From: Streptomyces sp. NBC_01551
GTDB taxonomy: Bacteria > Actinomycetota > Actinomycetes > Streptomycetales > Streptomycetaceae
DNA length: 64,000 nucleotides
Assembly: GCF_026339935.1 (NCBI RefSeq)
Contig: NZ_JAPEPX010000001.1
Span: 1-64,000, forward strand
Reading direction: 5' to 3'
Of the stretch, positions 30,665 through 38,726 are shown piece after piece. Position 1 is the first letter of the stretch, and every line of letters begins with the position of its first letter. A program made the translations under genes and the position numbers. Under the pieces are notes generated by a model that saw only the letters and a program-made list of their open reading frames with translations, was not told the origin of the DNA and did not search any database.

Positions 30665-31951
30665 GTGCGCCCGTTCCACCGGCCGCGCCCGGGCCGCGTG
30701 CCCCTGCGCTGGAAGATCGCCGCCCTGGCGGCCGCCACCGCCTGCCTGGTCGCGGCGGCGGTCGGCGTGCTGGTCCATCTGTGGACCGCGGGCGACGTCC
30801 GCGACCGGGCCGAGATGCGGGCGTTCAACAGCGTGTACTCGGCCGTGGACACCTACCGGCGTACCGGGACCCTGGCGGACGGTGCCGAGCTCGATCCCGC
30901 CGAGCTGCCCGCCGCACTGCGCCACCCGGACGACGGCGAGCGGCACACGGCGTACGACGGGCGCATCGACGACAACGTGGGGCCGACCGCCTGGGCCGCC
31001 CAGCGGGTCGGCGGGCCGGGCAGTCCCGTGCTGGCCGTACGGGTCAACATGAGCCCGGAGCTCCACGATCTGCGCCGGCTCGACGTGAGCATGGCAGTGG
31101 CCTCGCTGGTCGCGCTCGCGGCGGCCGTGCCCCTGGCGGTGTACGGGGCGGGGCTGCTCGGCCGTCGGCTGCGGCGCGTGTCCGAGACCGCGGGCCGGAT
31201 CTCCGCCGGGGACCTGGACGCCCGTACCGGTCCCACCAAGGGCGGCGACGAGGTGGCCGACATCGCCGCCACCGTCGACCTCATGGCCGACAGTCTCGGA
31301 CGACGGCTGCGCACCGAGCGCCAGTTCACCGCGGACGTGGCGCACGAGCTGCGCACCCCCGTCGGCGGGCTGCTGGCCGCCACCGATCTGCTGCCGCCGG
31401 GCGAGAGCGAGGATCTGGTCCGGGCCCGGGTACGTGATCTGCGCGGCCTGGTCGAGGACCTGCTGGAGATCTCCCGGCTGGACGCCGGCGCCGAGCATCC
31501 GGTCCGCGCCCACGTGCCGCTCGGCGCGGTCGTCCGCGAGGCCGTGGCGCGCACCGGGTTCGACGCGGAGGTCACCGACGCGCGGGACGCCTGGGCCGCT
31601 GAGACCGCCGGGGCCGCGGAGGCCGCCGAAACCGTGGAGACGGACCCGCGCCGCCTGGAGCGGATCGTCGGCAACCTCGTCGTCAACGCCCACCGGCACG
31701 GGGCCGCCCCGGTCGAGGTCACCGTCGACGGCCGTACCGTCGTCGTGCGCGACCACGGCCCCGGCTTCCCCCCGGACGTGCTGCGCGAGGGTCCGCGCCG
31801 TTTCCACACGGGCGCGGCGGAGCGCGGCTCGGGCCACGGCCTGGGGCTGACCATCGCCCTGGGGCAGGCCCGGGTCCTCGGCGCCGAGCTGCGTCTGGAC
31901 AACCACCCGGACGGCGGGGCCGTCGCCACGCTGCGCCTGCCGCCCTCCTGA
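30665..31951 (+). CDS. OmpR-type sensor histidine kinase
   Basis: 428 residues. First membrane helix at about residues 18-40, a short extracytoplasmic sensor region (about 40-140), second helix at about 143-165, HAMP linker (RRVSETAGRISAGDLDARTG), HisKA box FTADVAHELRTPVGG, and a HATPase domain with NLVVNAHRHG, DHGPGFP and GHGLGLTIA. The sensor loop is about 100 residues with no recognisable domain. It lies 5 bp behind its response regulator, starting with GTG, and about 125 bp before the ABC exporter genes. Confidence 0.94.
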   Translation: MRPFHRPRPGRVPLRWKIAALAAATACLVAAAVGVLVHLWTAGDVRDRAEMRAFNSVYSAVDTYRRTGTLADGAELDPAELPAALRHPDDGERHTAYDGRIDDNVGPTAWAAQRVGGPGSPVLAVRVNMSPELHDLRRLDVSMAVASLVALAAAVPLAVYGAGLLGRRLRRVSETAGRISAGDLDARTGPTKGGDEVADIAATVDLMADSLGRRLRTERQFTADVAHELRTPVGGLLAATDLLPPGESEDLVRARVRDLRGLVEDLLEISRLDAGAEHPVRAHVPLGAVVREAVARTGFDAEVTDARDAWAAETAGAAEAAETVETDPRRLERIVGNLVVNAHRHGAAPVEVTVDGRTVVVRDHGPGFPPDVLREGPRRFHTGAAERGSGHGLGLTIALGQARVLGAELRLDNHPDGGAVATLRLPPS

Positions 31952-32078
31952 GCGCCCGGTCCCCCTACACTACCGCTACACAGCGGCGCGGTCGCCGATA
32001 CACGGTGGTCCACGCCCCGATACACACCCCGGACACCCTTCGAAGTGCACCCGACAGCACCCGAAGAGGAGTCCCCCT

Positions 32079-32864
32079 GTGACCGCCGCGCCCTCTGACG
32101 CCCTCGCGCCGCATCCGACGACCGCCGCCTTCGCGGCCGCCACCACCGACCTGTCGAAGGTCTACGGCAGCGGCGACACCCGTGTCGTTGCCCTGGACCG
32201 GGTCAGCATCGCCTTCCGGGAGGGCGAGTTCACCGCGATCATGGGCCCCTCCGGCTGCGGCAAGTCCACCCTGATGCACTGCGCCGCCGGGCTCGACTCG
32301 GTCAGCTCCGGATCCGTCCGCATCGGCACCACCGAGCTGAGCACGCTGGACGACCGGCAGCTCACCGAGTTGCGCCGGGACCGGATCGGGTTCGTCTTCC
32401 AGGCGTTCAACCTGTTGCCGACGCTGACCGCGTTGGAGAACATCACGCTGCCGCTGACCATCGCCGGGCGCCGCCCCGACCGGGAGTGGCTGGACCGGGT
32501 GGTCTCCATGGTCGGCCTGTCCCAGCGGCTCGGCCACCGGCCCGGGCAGCTGTCCGGCGGCCAGCAGCAGCGCGTGGCCGTCGCCCGCGCGCTGGCCTCC
32601 CGCCCGGCGATCGTCTTCGGCGACGAGCCCACCGGCAATCTCGACTCCCGCGCCGGGGCCGAGGTCCTCGGGTTCCTGCGGGACTCGGTGCGCGAGCTCG
32701 GCCAGACCGTGGTCATGGTGACGCACGACCCCGTCGCCGCCGGCTTCGCCGACCGCGTGGTCTTCCTCTCCGACGGCCGCCTCGTGGACGAGATGACCCG
32801 TCCCACCCCGGACCGGGTGCTGGACCGGATGAAGGCCTTCGACACCCGTACGCGCACCAGCTGA
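32079..32864 (+). CDS. ABC transporter ATP-binding protein, MacB/LolD type
   Basis: 261 residues. Walker A GPSGCGKST, Q loop VFQAFNLLPTLTALEN, signature LSGGQQQRVAVARAL, Walker B IVFGDEPTGNLDS and H loop VMVTHDP. The subfamily (short spacing, FNLLP, EPTGNLD) pairs with FtsX-like permeases for export or mechanotransmission rather than import. GTG 32079 follows GAGGAG. The permease gene starts 64 bp downstream. The two-component genes upstream read in the same direction, a common arrangement for antimicrobial-peptide or envelope-stress detoxification modules. Confidence 0.95.
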   Translation: MTAAPSDALAPHPTTAAFAAATTDLSKVYGSGDTRVVALDRVSIAFREGEFTAIMGPSGCGKSTLMHCAAGLDSVSSGSVRIGTTELSTLDDRQLTELRRDRIGFVFQAFNLLPTLTALENITLPLTIAGRRPDREWLDRVVSMVGLSQRLGHRPGQLSGGQQQRVAVARALASRPAIVFGDEPTGNLDSRAGAEVLGFLRDSVRELGQTVVMVTHDPVAAGFADRVVFLSDGRLVDEMTRPTPDRVLDRMKAFDTRTRTS

Positions 32865-32928
32865 CCGGACCGCGCTCCGGCGCCCCTCTCCCCTCTCCCC
32901 TCCGCCCTCACGCCCCCGAAAGCCACCC

Positions 32929-35487
32929 ATGCTGAGAACAGCCCTGCGCAACGTCCTGGCGGCCAAGGCCCGTCTGGTCATGACCGTCCTCGCGGTCTGC
33001 CTGGGTGTCGCGTTCACCTGCGGCACCCTCGTCTTCGCGGACTCCGCCACCGCGGCCTACCGCGCCTCCGCGTCGAAGAACTTCGCGGACATAGCGGTCA
33101 CCGTGACCCCCAAGGCGCCTCGGCCCGGGGCCGCCGCGGACGAGAAGGGCGGCGCGCTCGACGACGCGCTCGTGCGCAGACTCGCCGGGGTTACCGGTGT
33201 CGCCGCTGTGCGGCCCTCGGTCGACGGCACGGCGACCCTGAACGGCGCTGACGGCCGTCCGCTGCGGGCCGCGAAGGCCTGGGCGAACATGGCCGCGGCC
33301 TACGTACCGGGCAAGGACGGCGCGGACAGCCGCTATCCGCTGGTCAAGGGCCACGCCCCCCGCAAGGCCGATGAAATGGCCCTGGACGGCGGCGCCGCCG
33401 ACGCCGGCGGGCTGAAGATCGGCGACCTGGTCACGCTGGCCACCGACGGGCCGGTCATGCGGAAACGGCTCGTGGGCATCGTCAGGACCGAGGACACCCG
33501 GGTGACCGCCGGCGGGAGCCTCGCCCTGTTCGACAAGGCGACGGCCCAGGAACTCTTCGCGGCCCCCGGCCAGTACACCTCGATCGACCTGTCCGCCGCG
33601 CCCGGCACCGACCAGTTCGAGCTCTCCGAGCGGGTCGCGGCCCTGCTCCCGGCCGACCGGGCCGAGGCCACCACCGGCGCAGCCCAGGCCGCCCAGCAGG
33701 CCACGTACATCGACACGTTGACCCGGGGCCACCAGAAGATGCCGATGGTCTTCGCCGGGGTGGCGCTGTTCATCGGCTCGTTCCTCATCGTCAACACCTT
33801 CACCATGCTCGTCTCCCGGCGCACCCGGGAGATCGCGCTGCTGCGGGCGATCGGCGCCACGCGCCGCCAAGTGGTCCGTACCGTCCTGTGGGAGGCCGTC
33901 CTGGTCGGCCTCGTCTCGTCGGTGGCCGGGTTCGTGCTCGGCCTGGGCATCGCCTCCGTACTGCCCGGCCTCCTGAGCACCGACGACCTGCCCGACGGCC
34001 CCCTGGTGATCGGCCCGCTGCCCGTCGTGGCGGCGCTCGGCGTGGGCGTCGGCATCACCGTGCTCGCCGCGTGGCTGCCGTCCCGCAAGGCGGCGAAGGT
34101 CGCGCCCATCGAGGCGCTGCGCTCGGCCGAGCGGCTGCCCACCGCCAACGCGTCCCGGGTGCGCGGCGTGGCGGGGCTGGTCCTGCTCGTGCCCGGCGCC
34201 GGGCTGCTGGTGTCGCTCACGGGGGCGAAGGACGCCTCCGAGGAGAACCTGCGGGACGCGATGTCCGGCTGCGCCCTCCTCGTCGTCGCCCTGATCGTGC
34301 TGGCGCCGCTCCTCGCCTCCCCCGTGATCCGGCTGAGCGGGCGGCTGACCGGCCGCCTCGGGATCACCGGCCACCTCGCGCGCGAGAACGCGCTGCGCGA
34401 CCCGCGGCGTACCGCGGCCACCGCCTCCGCGCTGATGATCAGTACGGCGCTGGTGGCCGGGCTCGCCGTCATCGGCGACTCCACCGGGCAGGCTCTCGAC
34501 CGTCAGGCCGCGGCCGGCCTCGGCGCCGACTACGTGATCACCAGCAGCTCCACCATGACGGGCATCGACCCGGCCGCCGAGCAGCGGGTGGCCCGGACGC
34601 CGGGGGTGAAGACGGCGGCCGCCGTCACGGACTCCACCGTGTTCACCGGCGGCGGTGTCCGCGCGATCGCCGGCGTGGATCCCGCCACCGTGGGCGAGGT
34701 CATGAGGCTCGACTTCGCCGCCGGTTCCCTGAAGGACCTCGGACCGGGCCGGATCGCCGTCTCCGCCACCGTCGCCCGGGAGCAGGGCGTGAGCGCGGGC
34801 GGGCAGCTGGGGGCCCGCATCGGCCGCAACCAGGAGGTCAAGCGGTACACGGTGGTCGGGGTCTACGAGGACAACCCCACCGCCGGGGACGTGCTGGGGG
34901 CCCGCGGCGAGGTGAGCGAGGACGGCTTCCTGCCCGGCTCCGTCCAGCGGATCCTCGTCCGCACCGAGAGCGGCGCGGTCTCGAAGGCCACCGAGGACCG
35001 GCTGCGCACCGCCACCGGCAACAGTCCGCTGGTGCGGGTGAAGGACCGGCGGGCAGTCGTGGACGAGGCCGCCGGCTCGCTGGCCGACCTGCTCACCCTG
35101 ATGTACGGGCTGCTCGCCATCGGTGTCGTGATCTCCTCGCTGGGCATCGTCAACACCCTGGCGATGTCGGTGTCGGAGCGCACGCGCGAGATCGGCGTGC
35201 TGCGCGCCATCGGCATGGACCGCGCCGGGATCCGGCGGATGATCCGCCTGGAGTCGGTGACCGTCGCGCTGTTCGGCACGCTCCTGGGCCTGGCCGGCGG
35301 ACTGTTCGCGGCGTGGGCGGTCGGCGCGCTGGCCAATGGTGCGATGGCCGAGTACTCCCTGACGCTGCCGTGGGGGACGCTGCTCCTCGTGTGCGTGGTG
35401 TCCCTCCTGATCGGCGCGGTCGCCGCCGCCGTCCCGGCCCGGCGGGCAGCCGCCCTGAGCCCCCTGGAGGCCGTCGCGGAGCAGTGA
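32929..35487 (+). CDS. FtsX-like ABC transporter permease
   Basis: 852 residues. Helix near the N-terminus (about 17-40), a large extracytoplasmic MacB-type core domain, three helices at about 275-390 ending in an ERTREIALLRAIGATRRQ-like coupling motif (here RRTREIALLRAIGATRR), a second core domain (about 510-690) and three helices at the end with the duplicate motif ERTREIGVLRAIGMDR. The duplicated layout is standard for actinobacterial two-core permeases, which act with one ATPase. Partner of the ATPase at 32079-32864. Confidence 0.94.
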   Translation: MLRTALRNVLAAKARLVMTVLAVCLGVAFTCGTLVFADSATAAYRASASKNFADIAVTVTPKAPRPGAAADEKGGALDDALVRRLAGVTGVAAVRPSVDGTATLNGADGRPLRAAKAWANMAAAYVPGKDGADSRYPLVKGHAPRKADEMALDGGAADAGGLKIGDLVTLATDGPVMRKRLVGIVRTEDTRVTAGGSLALFDKATAQELFAAPGQYTSIDLSAAPGTDQFELSERVAALLPADRAEATTGAAQAAQQATYIDTLTRGHQKMPMVFAGVALFIGSFLIVNTFTMLVSRRTREIALLRAIGATRRQVVRTVLWEAVLVGLVSSVAGFVLGLGIASVLPGLLSTDDLPDGPLVIGPLPVVAALGVGVGITVLAAWLPSRKAAKVAPIEALRSAERLPTANASRVRGVAGLVLLVPGAGLLVSLTGAKDASEENLRDAMSGCALLVVALIVLAPLLASPVIRLSGRLTGRLGITGHLARENALRDPRRTAATASALMISTALVAGLAVIGDSTGQALDRQAAAGLGADYVITSSSTMTGIDPAAEQRVARTPGVKTAAAVTDSTVFTGGGVRAIAGVDPATVGEVMRLDFAAGSLKDLGPGRIAVSATVAREQGVSAGGQLGARIGRNQEVKRYTVVGVYEDNPTAGDVLGARGEVSEDGFLPGSVQRILVRTESGAVSKATEDRLRTATGNSPLVRVKDRRAVVDEAAGSLADLLTLMYGLLAIGVVISSLGIVNTLAMSVSERTREIGVLRAIGMDRAGIRRMIRLESVTVALFGTLLGLAGGLFAAWAVGALANGAMAEYSLTLPWGTLLLVCVVSLLIGAVAAAVPARRAAALSPLEAVAEQ

Positions 35488-35536
35488 GCGGTGGTGGTGC
35501 GGTCCGAGAGGAATCCGCCGCCCGCCGGAACCGGAA

Positions 35537-35572
35537 GCCGCCCGCGTCCGACTAACGCCGAGTGCGGGCGGC
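35537..35572 (+). terminator. Terminator after the FtsX permease
   Basis: Perfect 9-bp repeat GCCGCCCGC (35537-35545) / GCGGGCGGC (35564-35572) with an 18-base loop, 50 bp after the permease stop and 49 bp before the metal-transport operon. Confidence 0.6.
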
Positions 35573-35620
35573 GGGTCATCCGCTGCCGGCACCTGACGAC
35601 GGAGCGCGGAAGGGCGAGGG

Positions 35621-36256
35621 ATGGGCGGGCTGGACGTACACATGCGGGGGGTCGCCTGCCGCCACGGCAGGGTCGAGGCGGTCGCCGACGTGGATCTGGA
35701 GATCGCGGCGGGCGAGCACGTCGCGCTGACCGGGACCAACGGTTCGGGCAAGACCACGCTGCTGCGTGCGGTCCTCGGGCTGCACCGCCAGGTCAGCGGC
35801 TCGATCCTGGTCGGCGGCCGGGGCACCGGCTCCGCCGCCGAGTGGGCGTGGCGGCGGCGGGCCTGCGCCTGGATCCCGCAGAAGCCGGCGGCCGGCCGGT
35901 TCCCGCTGCTCGGGGACGAGTTGCTGGCCAGTGGCGGCGCGCCGGACGAGGCCGCCGAGGCCGCGCGGAAGCTGGGTGTCGGCGCGCTGACGCGGCGCCC
36001 GCTGCACACGCTGTCCGGCGGCCAGTTGCAGCGGATGTACCTGGCGCGGGCGATCGGGTCGGTGGCCGCGGGGGCCGAGGTGCTCCTGGCCGACGAGCCG
36101 ACCGCCGCGCTGGACTTCGGCGGCCAGGAGGAGGCGGCCGACGTGCTGGTCTCGCTGCCGGTGACCCTCGTCGTGGTGACGCACGACCGGGCGCTCGCGG
36201 AGCGCTGCGACCGCGTACTGGAGATGGCGGCGGGCCGGCTGCGGGAGGTCGGGTGA
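35621..36256 (+). CDS. Metal ABC transporter ATP-binding protein (ZnuC/AztA-like)
   Basis: 211 residues. Walker A GTNGSGKTT, signature LSGGQLQRMYLARAI, Walker B VLLADEPTAALD, H loop VVVTHDR. The short length and the permease and binding-protein partners match the zinc/manganese uptake family. First gene of a tight three-gene operon: its stop overlaps the permease GTG by 4 bp (GTGA). I see no clear Zur-type palindrome in the 130 bp upstream. Confidence 0.88.
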   Translation: MGGLDVHMRGVACRHGRVEAVADVDLEIAAGEHVALTGTNGSGKTTLLRAVLGLHRQVSGSILVGGRGTGSAAEWAWRRRACAWIPQKPAAGRFPLLGDELLASGGAPDEAAEAARKLGVGALTRRPLHTLSGGQLQRMYLARAIGSVAAGAEVLLADEPTAALDFGGQEEAADVLVSLPVTLVVVTHDRALAERCDRVLEMAAGRLREVG

Positions 36257-37119
36257 TCCTCGCGAGCGCCGATCTCGGCGAGCTGCTCCAGCTGGTCCCC
36301 GTACAGCGGGCGGGCGTCGCCCTGCTGCTGGCGGCGGTGGGCCTGCCGGTCATCGGGGTCGTCATCGTCGGCCTCGACATCATGCCGGTGCGCTTCGCGA
36401 TGATGCACGTCGCGCTGCTGGGCATCGCGGTCGGTCTGCTGACCGGGCTCGACCCGATGCTGTGCGCGCTGGTGGCGTGCGCCCTGGCCGGTGCGGGGGT
36501 GGCGCCGCTGGCGCGCACCCCGGACGGGCTGTCCGGGGCGATGGGCCTGCTGATGAGCCTGGCCATCGCCGCCGCGCTGCTGCTCCTGGCCGTGTCGGGG
36601 GTCAACGCCTCCGGGGCGTTCGCGCTGCTGTGGGGCTCGATCCTGTCCGTGGGCACCGCCGATCTCGTGGTGCTCGGCGTGCTGGCGGCTCTCGTGCCGG
36701 GGCTGTTCTGGTGGCGGCGCCGCGATGTGGCGCTGCTGCTGTACGACCGGGAGCTCGCGCAGTGTTCCGGTGTTCCCGTCCGGCTGCTCACCGCCGTCCT
36801 GCTGGTCCTGGTCGCGGTGGCGGTCGCCGGGGCGATCAAGCTGACCGGCGCCCTGCTGGTCGACGCCCTCACCCTGCTGCCCGCCCTCGCCGCGCGCCGG
36901 CTGGGCAGCTCGCTCAGGTCGATCACCCTGTGGGCGGTCGGCATCGGCGTCGCCGTGAACCTGACCGGCTTCCTCATCGCCCTCTGGCTCGACTGGCCGC
37001 CCGGGCCGGTCCTGGTCCTCACCGCGGGGGCGCTCGTCCTCGCGGTCCATCTCATCCCCGAACGGAGCATCAGCACATGGCGCGCACCCGCGGCCGATTC
37101 GCTTCCCTCCTCGCACTGA
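36253..37119 (+). CDS. Metal ABC transporter permease, ABC-3 (ZnuB) family
   Basis: 288 residues with eight or so membrane helices and the ABC-3 family stretches GVVIVGLDIMPVRFAMMHVALLGIA and IKLTGALLVDALTLLPALAA (each read in parts). Starts at a GTG that overlaps the ATPase stop (4 bp). Its 3' end overlaps the start of the binding-protein gene by 43 bp, which implies strong coupling of the three products. Confidence 0.88.
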   Translation: MILASADLGELLQLVPVQRAGVALLLAAVGLPVIGVVIVGLDIMPVRFAMMHVALLGIAVGLLTGLDPMLCALVACALAGAGVAPLARTPDGLSGAMGLLMSLAIAAALLLLAVSGVNASGAFALLWGSILSVGTADLVVLGVLAALVPGLFWWRRRDVALLLYDRELAQCSGVPVRLLTAVLLVLVAVAVAGAIKLTGALLVDALTLLPALAARRLGSSLRSITLWAVGIGVAVNLTGFLIALWLDWPPGPVLVLTAGALVLAVHLIPERSISTWRAPAADSLPSSH

Positions 37120-37880
37120 GCGCGGCACTGTCCCTCGTCACCGGCTGCGGAAGCGGCGGCGACACCGCGTCGAAGGACGCGAAGCCCGCCCACGACGGCA
37201 AGCCCGTCGTCGTGGTCACCACCACCTGGGAAGGCGCCTTCGCCAAGGCCGCCGGGGCCGAGGACGTCAAGGTGATCGTGCCCCAGTCCGTGCACCACGC
37301 CCCGGACTACGATCCCAAGCCGTCCGACCTCGCCGCCGTCGGCAAGGCCGACTTCGTGCTGTACGCGCCGTTCGAGCCGTACGCGGCGAAGATCAAGGAG
37401 GCCGCCGGTTCGAAGGCGGAGCTGGTCGAGGTGAACCTCGACAACGACGCCGACAAGGTCAAGGCCGAAGTGGCGCGCCTGGGCAAGCTGTTCGGCACCG
37501 AGAACGCCGCCGCGACGTGGTCGGCCTCGTTCGACACCGAGTACGCGAAGCTGGCGAAGGACGTCCAGGGTTCCTGGCCGGGCGGGAAGAGCCCGGCGGT
37601 GGTGGCGCAGGTGTTCACCGGCTGGTCGGCGAAGCTGGCGGGCGCCACCACGGTCGGTACCTACGGGCCGGAGGCCGTCACTCCGGCGCAGCTCGCCGAG
37701 CTGTCCGCGAAGAAGCCGGCCCTGGTGCTGGACAACGCCCACATGTCGACGGGGACGGTCCTGCCCGATGCGGGCGCCAAGCAGGTGAAGATCGTCAACT
37801 ATCCGGGCGAGGACCTCGACCTGCTGCCGGTCTACCGCAACGCCGCGGCCGAGCTGAAGAAGGCCATGGGCGGTTCCTGA
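37077..37880 (+). CDS. Metal ABC transporter substrate-binding lipoprotein
   Basis: 267 residues with a lipoprotein signal peptide (RFASLLALSAALSLVTGC, lipid-modified Cys at about 24). Mature part resembles cluster A-I metal-binding proteins: HHAPDYDPKPSD carries the expected first His ligand, and a second candidate His lies in LDNAHMSTG. The usual second His of ZnuA/TroA is not evident (VLYAPFEPY is at that place), so the metal is uncertain. It starts inside the permease gene (43-bp overlap). A very strong terminator follows. Confidence 0.83.
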   Translation: MARTRGRFASLLALSAALSLVTGCGSGGDTASKDAKPAHDGKPVVVVTTTWEGAFAKAAGAEDVKVIVPQSVHHAPDYDPKPSDLAAVGKADFVLYAPFEPYAAKIKEAAGSKAELVEVNLDNDADKVKAEVARLGKLFGTENAAATWSASFDTEYAKLAKDVQGSWPGGKSPAVVAQVFTGWSAKLAGATTVGTYGPEAVTPAQLAELSAKKPALVLDNAHMSTGTVLPDAGAKQVKIVNYPGEDLDLLPVYRNAAAELKKAMGGS

Positions 37881-37892
37881 CCCGGGGGGAAA

Positions 37893-37935
37893 TACGAAGG
37901 GCGGGGAGCACCGGGTGTGCTCCCCGCCCTTCGTA
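37893..37935. terminator. Strong bidirectional terminator
   Basis: Perfect 19-bp inverted repeat (37893-37911 and 37917-37935) with a 5-base loop (cgggt), flanked by AAA on the left and GTTT on the right. It sits exactly between two convergent genes (stops at 37880 and 37939). Confidence 0.92.
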
Positions 37936-37938
37936 CGT

Positions 37939-38682
37939 TTACGGGCGCGGGGCCGCGGGCGGTGTCCACACCGTGCCGCGGGCCTCGTATTCGAGCATGG
38001 TCTCCACTCCCGTGGCCGCGTCGGCGCCGAGTTCCCGGCGTACGAGCCACAGCGCGAGGTCGAGGCCGGAGGTGATGCCGCCGGCGGTGACCAGGTCGCC
38101 GTCGTCCACCACGCGGGCGTTCTTCAGCAGGCCGCCCTGCTGTTCGAGGTCGGGGCGGGCCTTGTGGTGGGTGGTGCAGGGGCGGTTCGCGGTCAGTCCG
38201 GCGGCGGACAGCAGCATGGTGCCCGTGCAGACGGCGCCGAGGGTGAGGCCGGGGCGGACCGCCGCGGCCAGCTTCCGGGGCAGTGTCCCGCCCCGGATCT
38301 CGGCCCACACCCCGGGGCTGTCGCGGCGCGCGTATCCGCCACCCGGTACGAGCAGGACGTCCGCCGAACGTGGGGCCCAGGCGTGTTCGACCGTGACCTG
38401 GGTTCCGTAGGCGGCGCGGACGACGCCCGGGCGGGTGGCGGTGACGTAGCGGAGGTCGATCTCGCGGTCGGTGAAGAAGCGGGCGGCGGAGAAGACCTCG
38501 TAGGGGGCGGCGAAGTCGAGTTCCTCCACGCCGTCGTACATGACGACGTGGACACGCAGCGGTCCCGCCGCCTTCGGGGCGGTTCGCGGTGGCGCGGCGC
38601 CCGCCGGCGCGGTGGCGGCGCCCGTCACGGTGGCCGCGGCGCCGATCGCGGTCGTGGCGCGGAGGAGGTTCCTGCGGTTCAT
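37939..38682 (-). CDS. Exported DJ-1/PfpI-family protein
   Basis: 247 residues. The N-terminus is a likely Tat signal (NRRNLLR followed by an Ala-rich segment ending APAGAAPP). The mature part is a class I glutamine amidotransferase-like DJ-1/PfpI fold: VVMYDGVEELDFAAPYEVF, LLVPGGGYA and the nucleophile elbow AVCTGTMLLSAAGL with Cys, as in isonitrile hydratase and AraC-linked family members. A secreted member is somewhat unusual. Start ATG 38682; 44 bp lies between it and the acyl-CoA ligase stop upstream, so the two may be co-transcribed. Confidence 0.87.
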   Translation of the reverse strand: MNRRNLLRATTAIGAAATVTGAATAPAGAAPPRTAPKAAGPLRVHVVMYDGVEELDFAAPYEVFSAARFFTDREIDLRYVTATRPGVVRAAYGTQVTVEHAWAPRSADVLLVPGGGYARRDSPGVWAEIRGGTLPRKLAAAVRPGLTLGAVCTGTMLLSAAGLTANRPCTTHHKARPDLEQQGGLLKNARVVDDGDLVTAGGITSGLDLALWLVRRELGADAATGVETMLEYEARGTVWTPPAAPRP

Positions 38683-38726
38683 CCGGTGCTTCCTTTTCCG
38701 TTCGGTTTCCGTCCGCTGCGGTGCGG

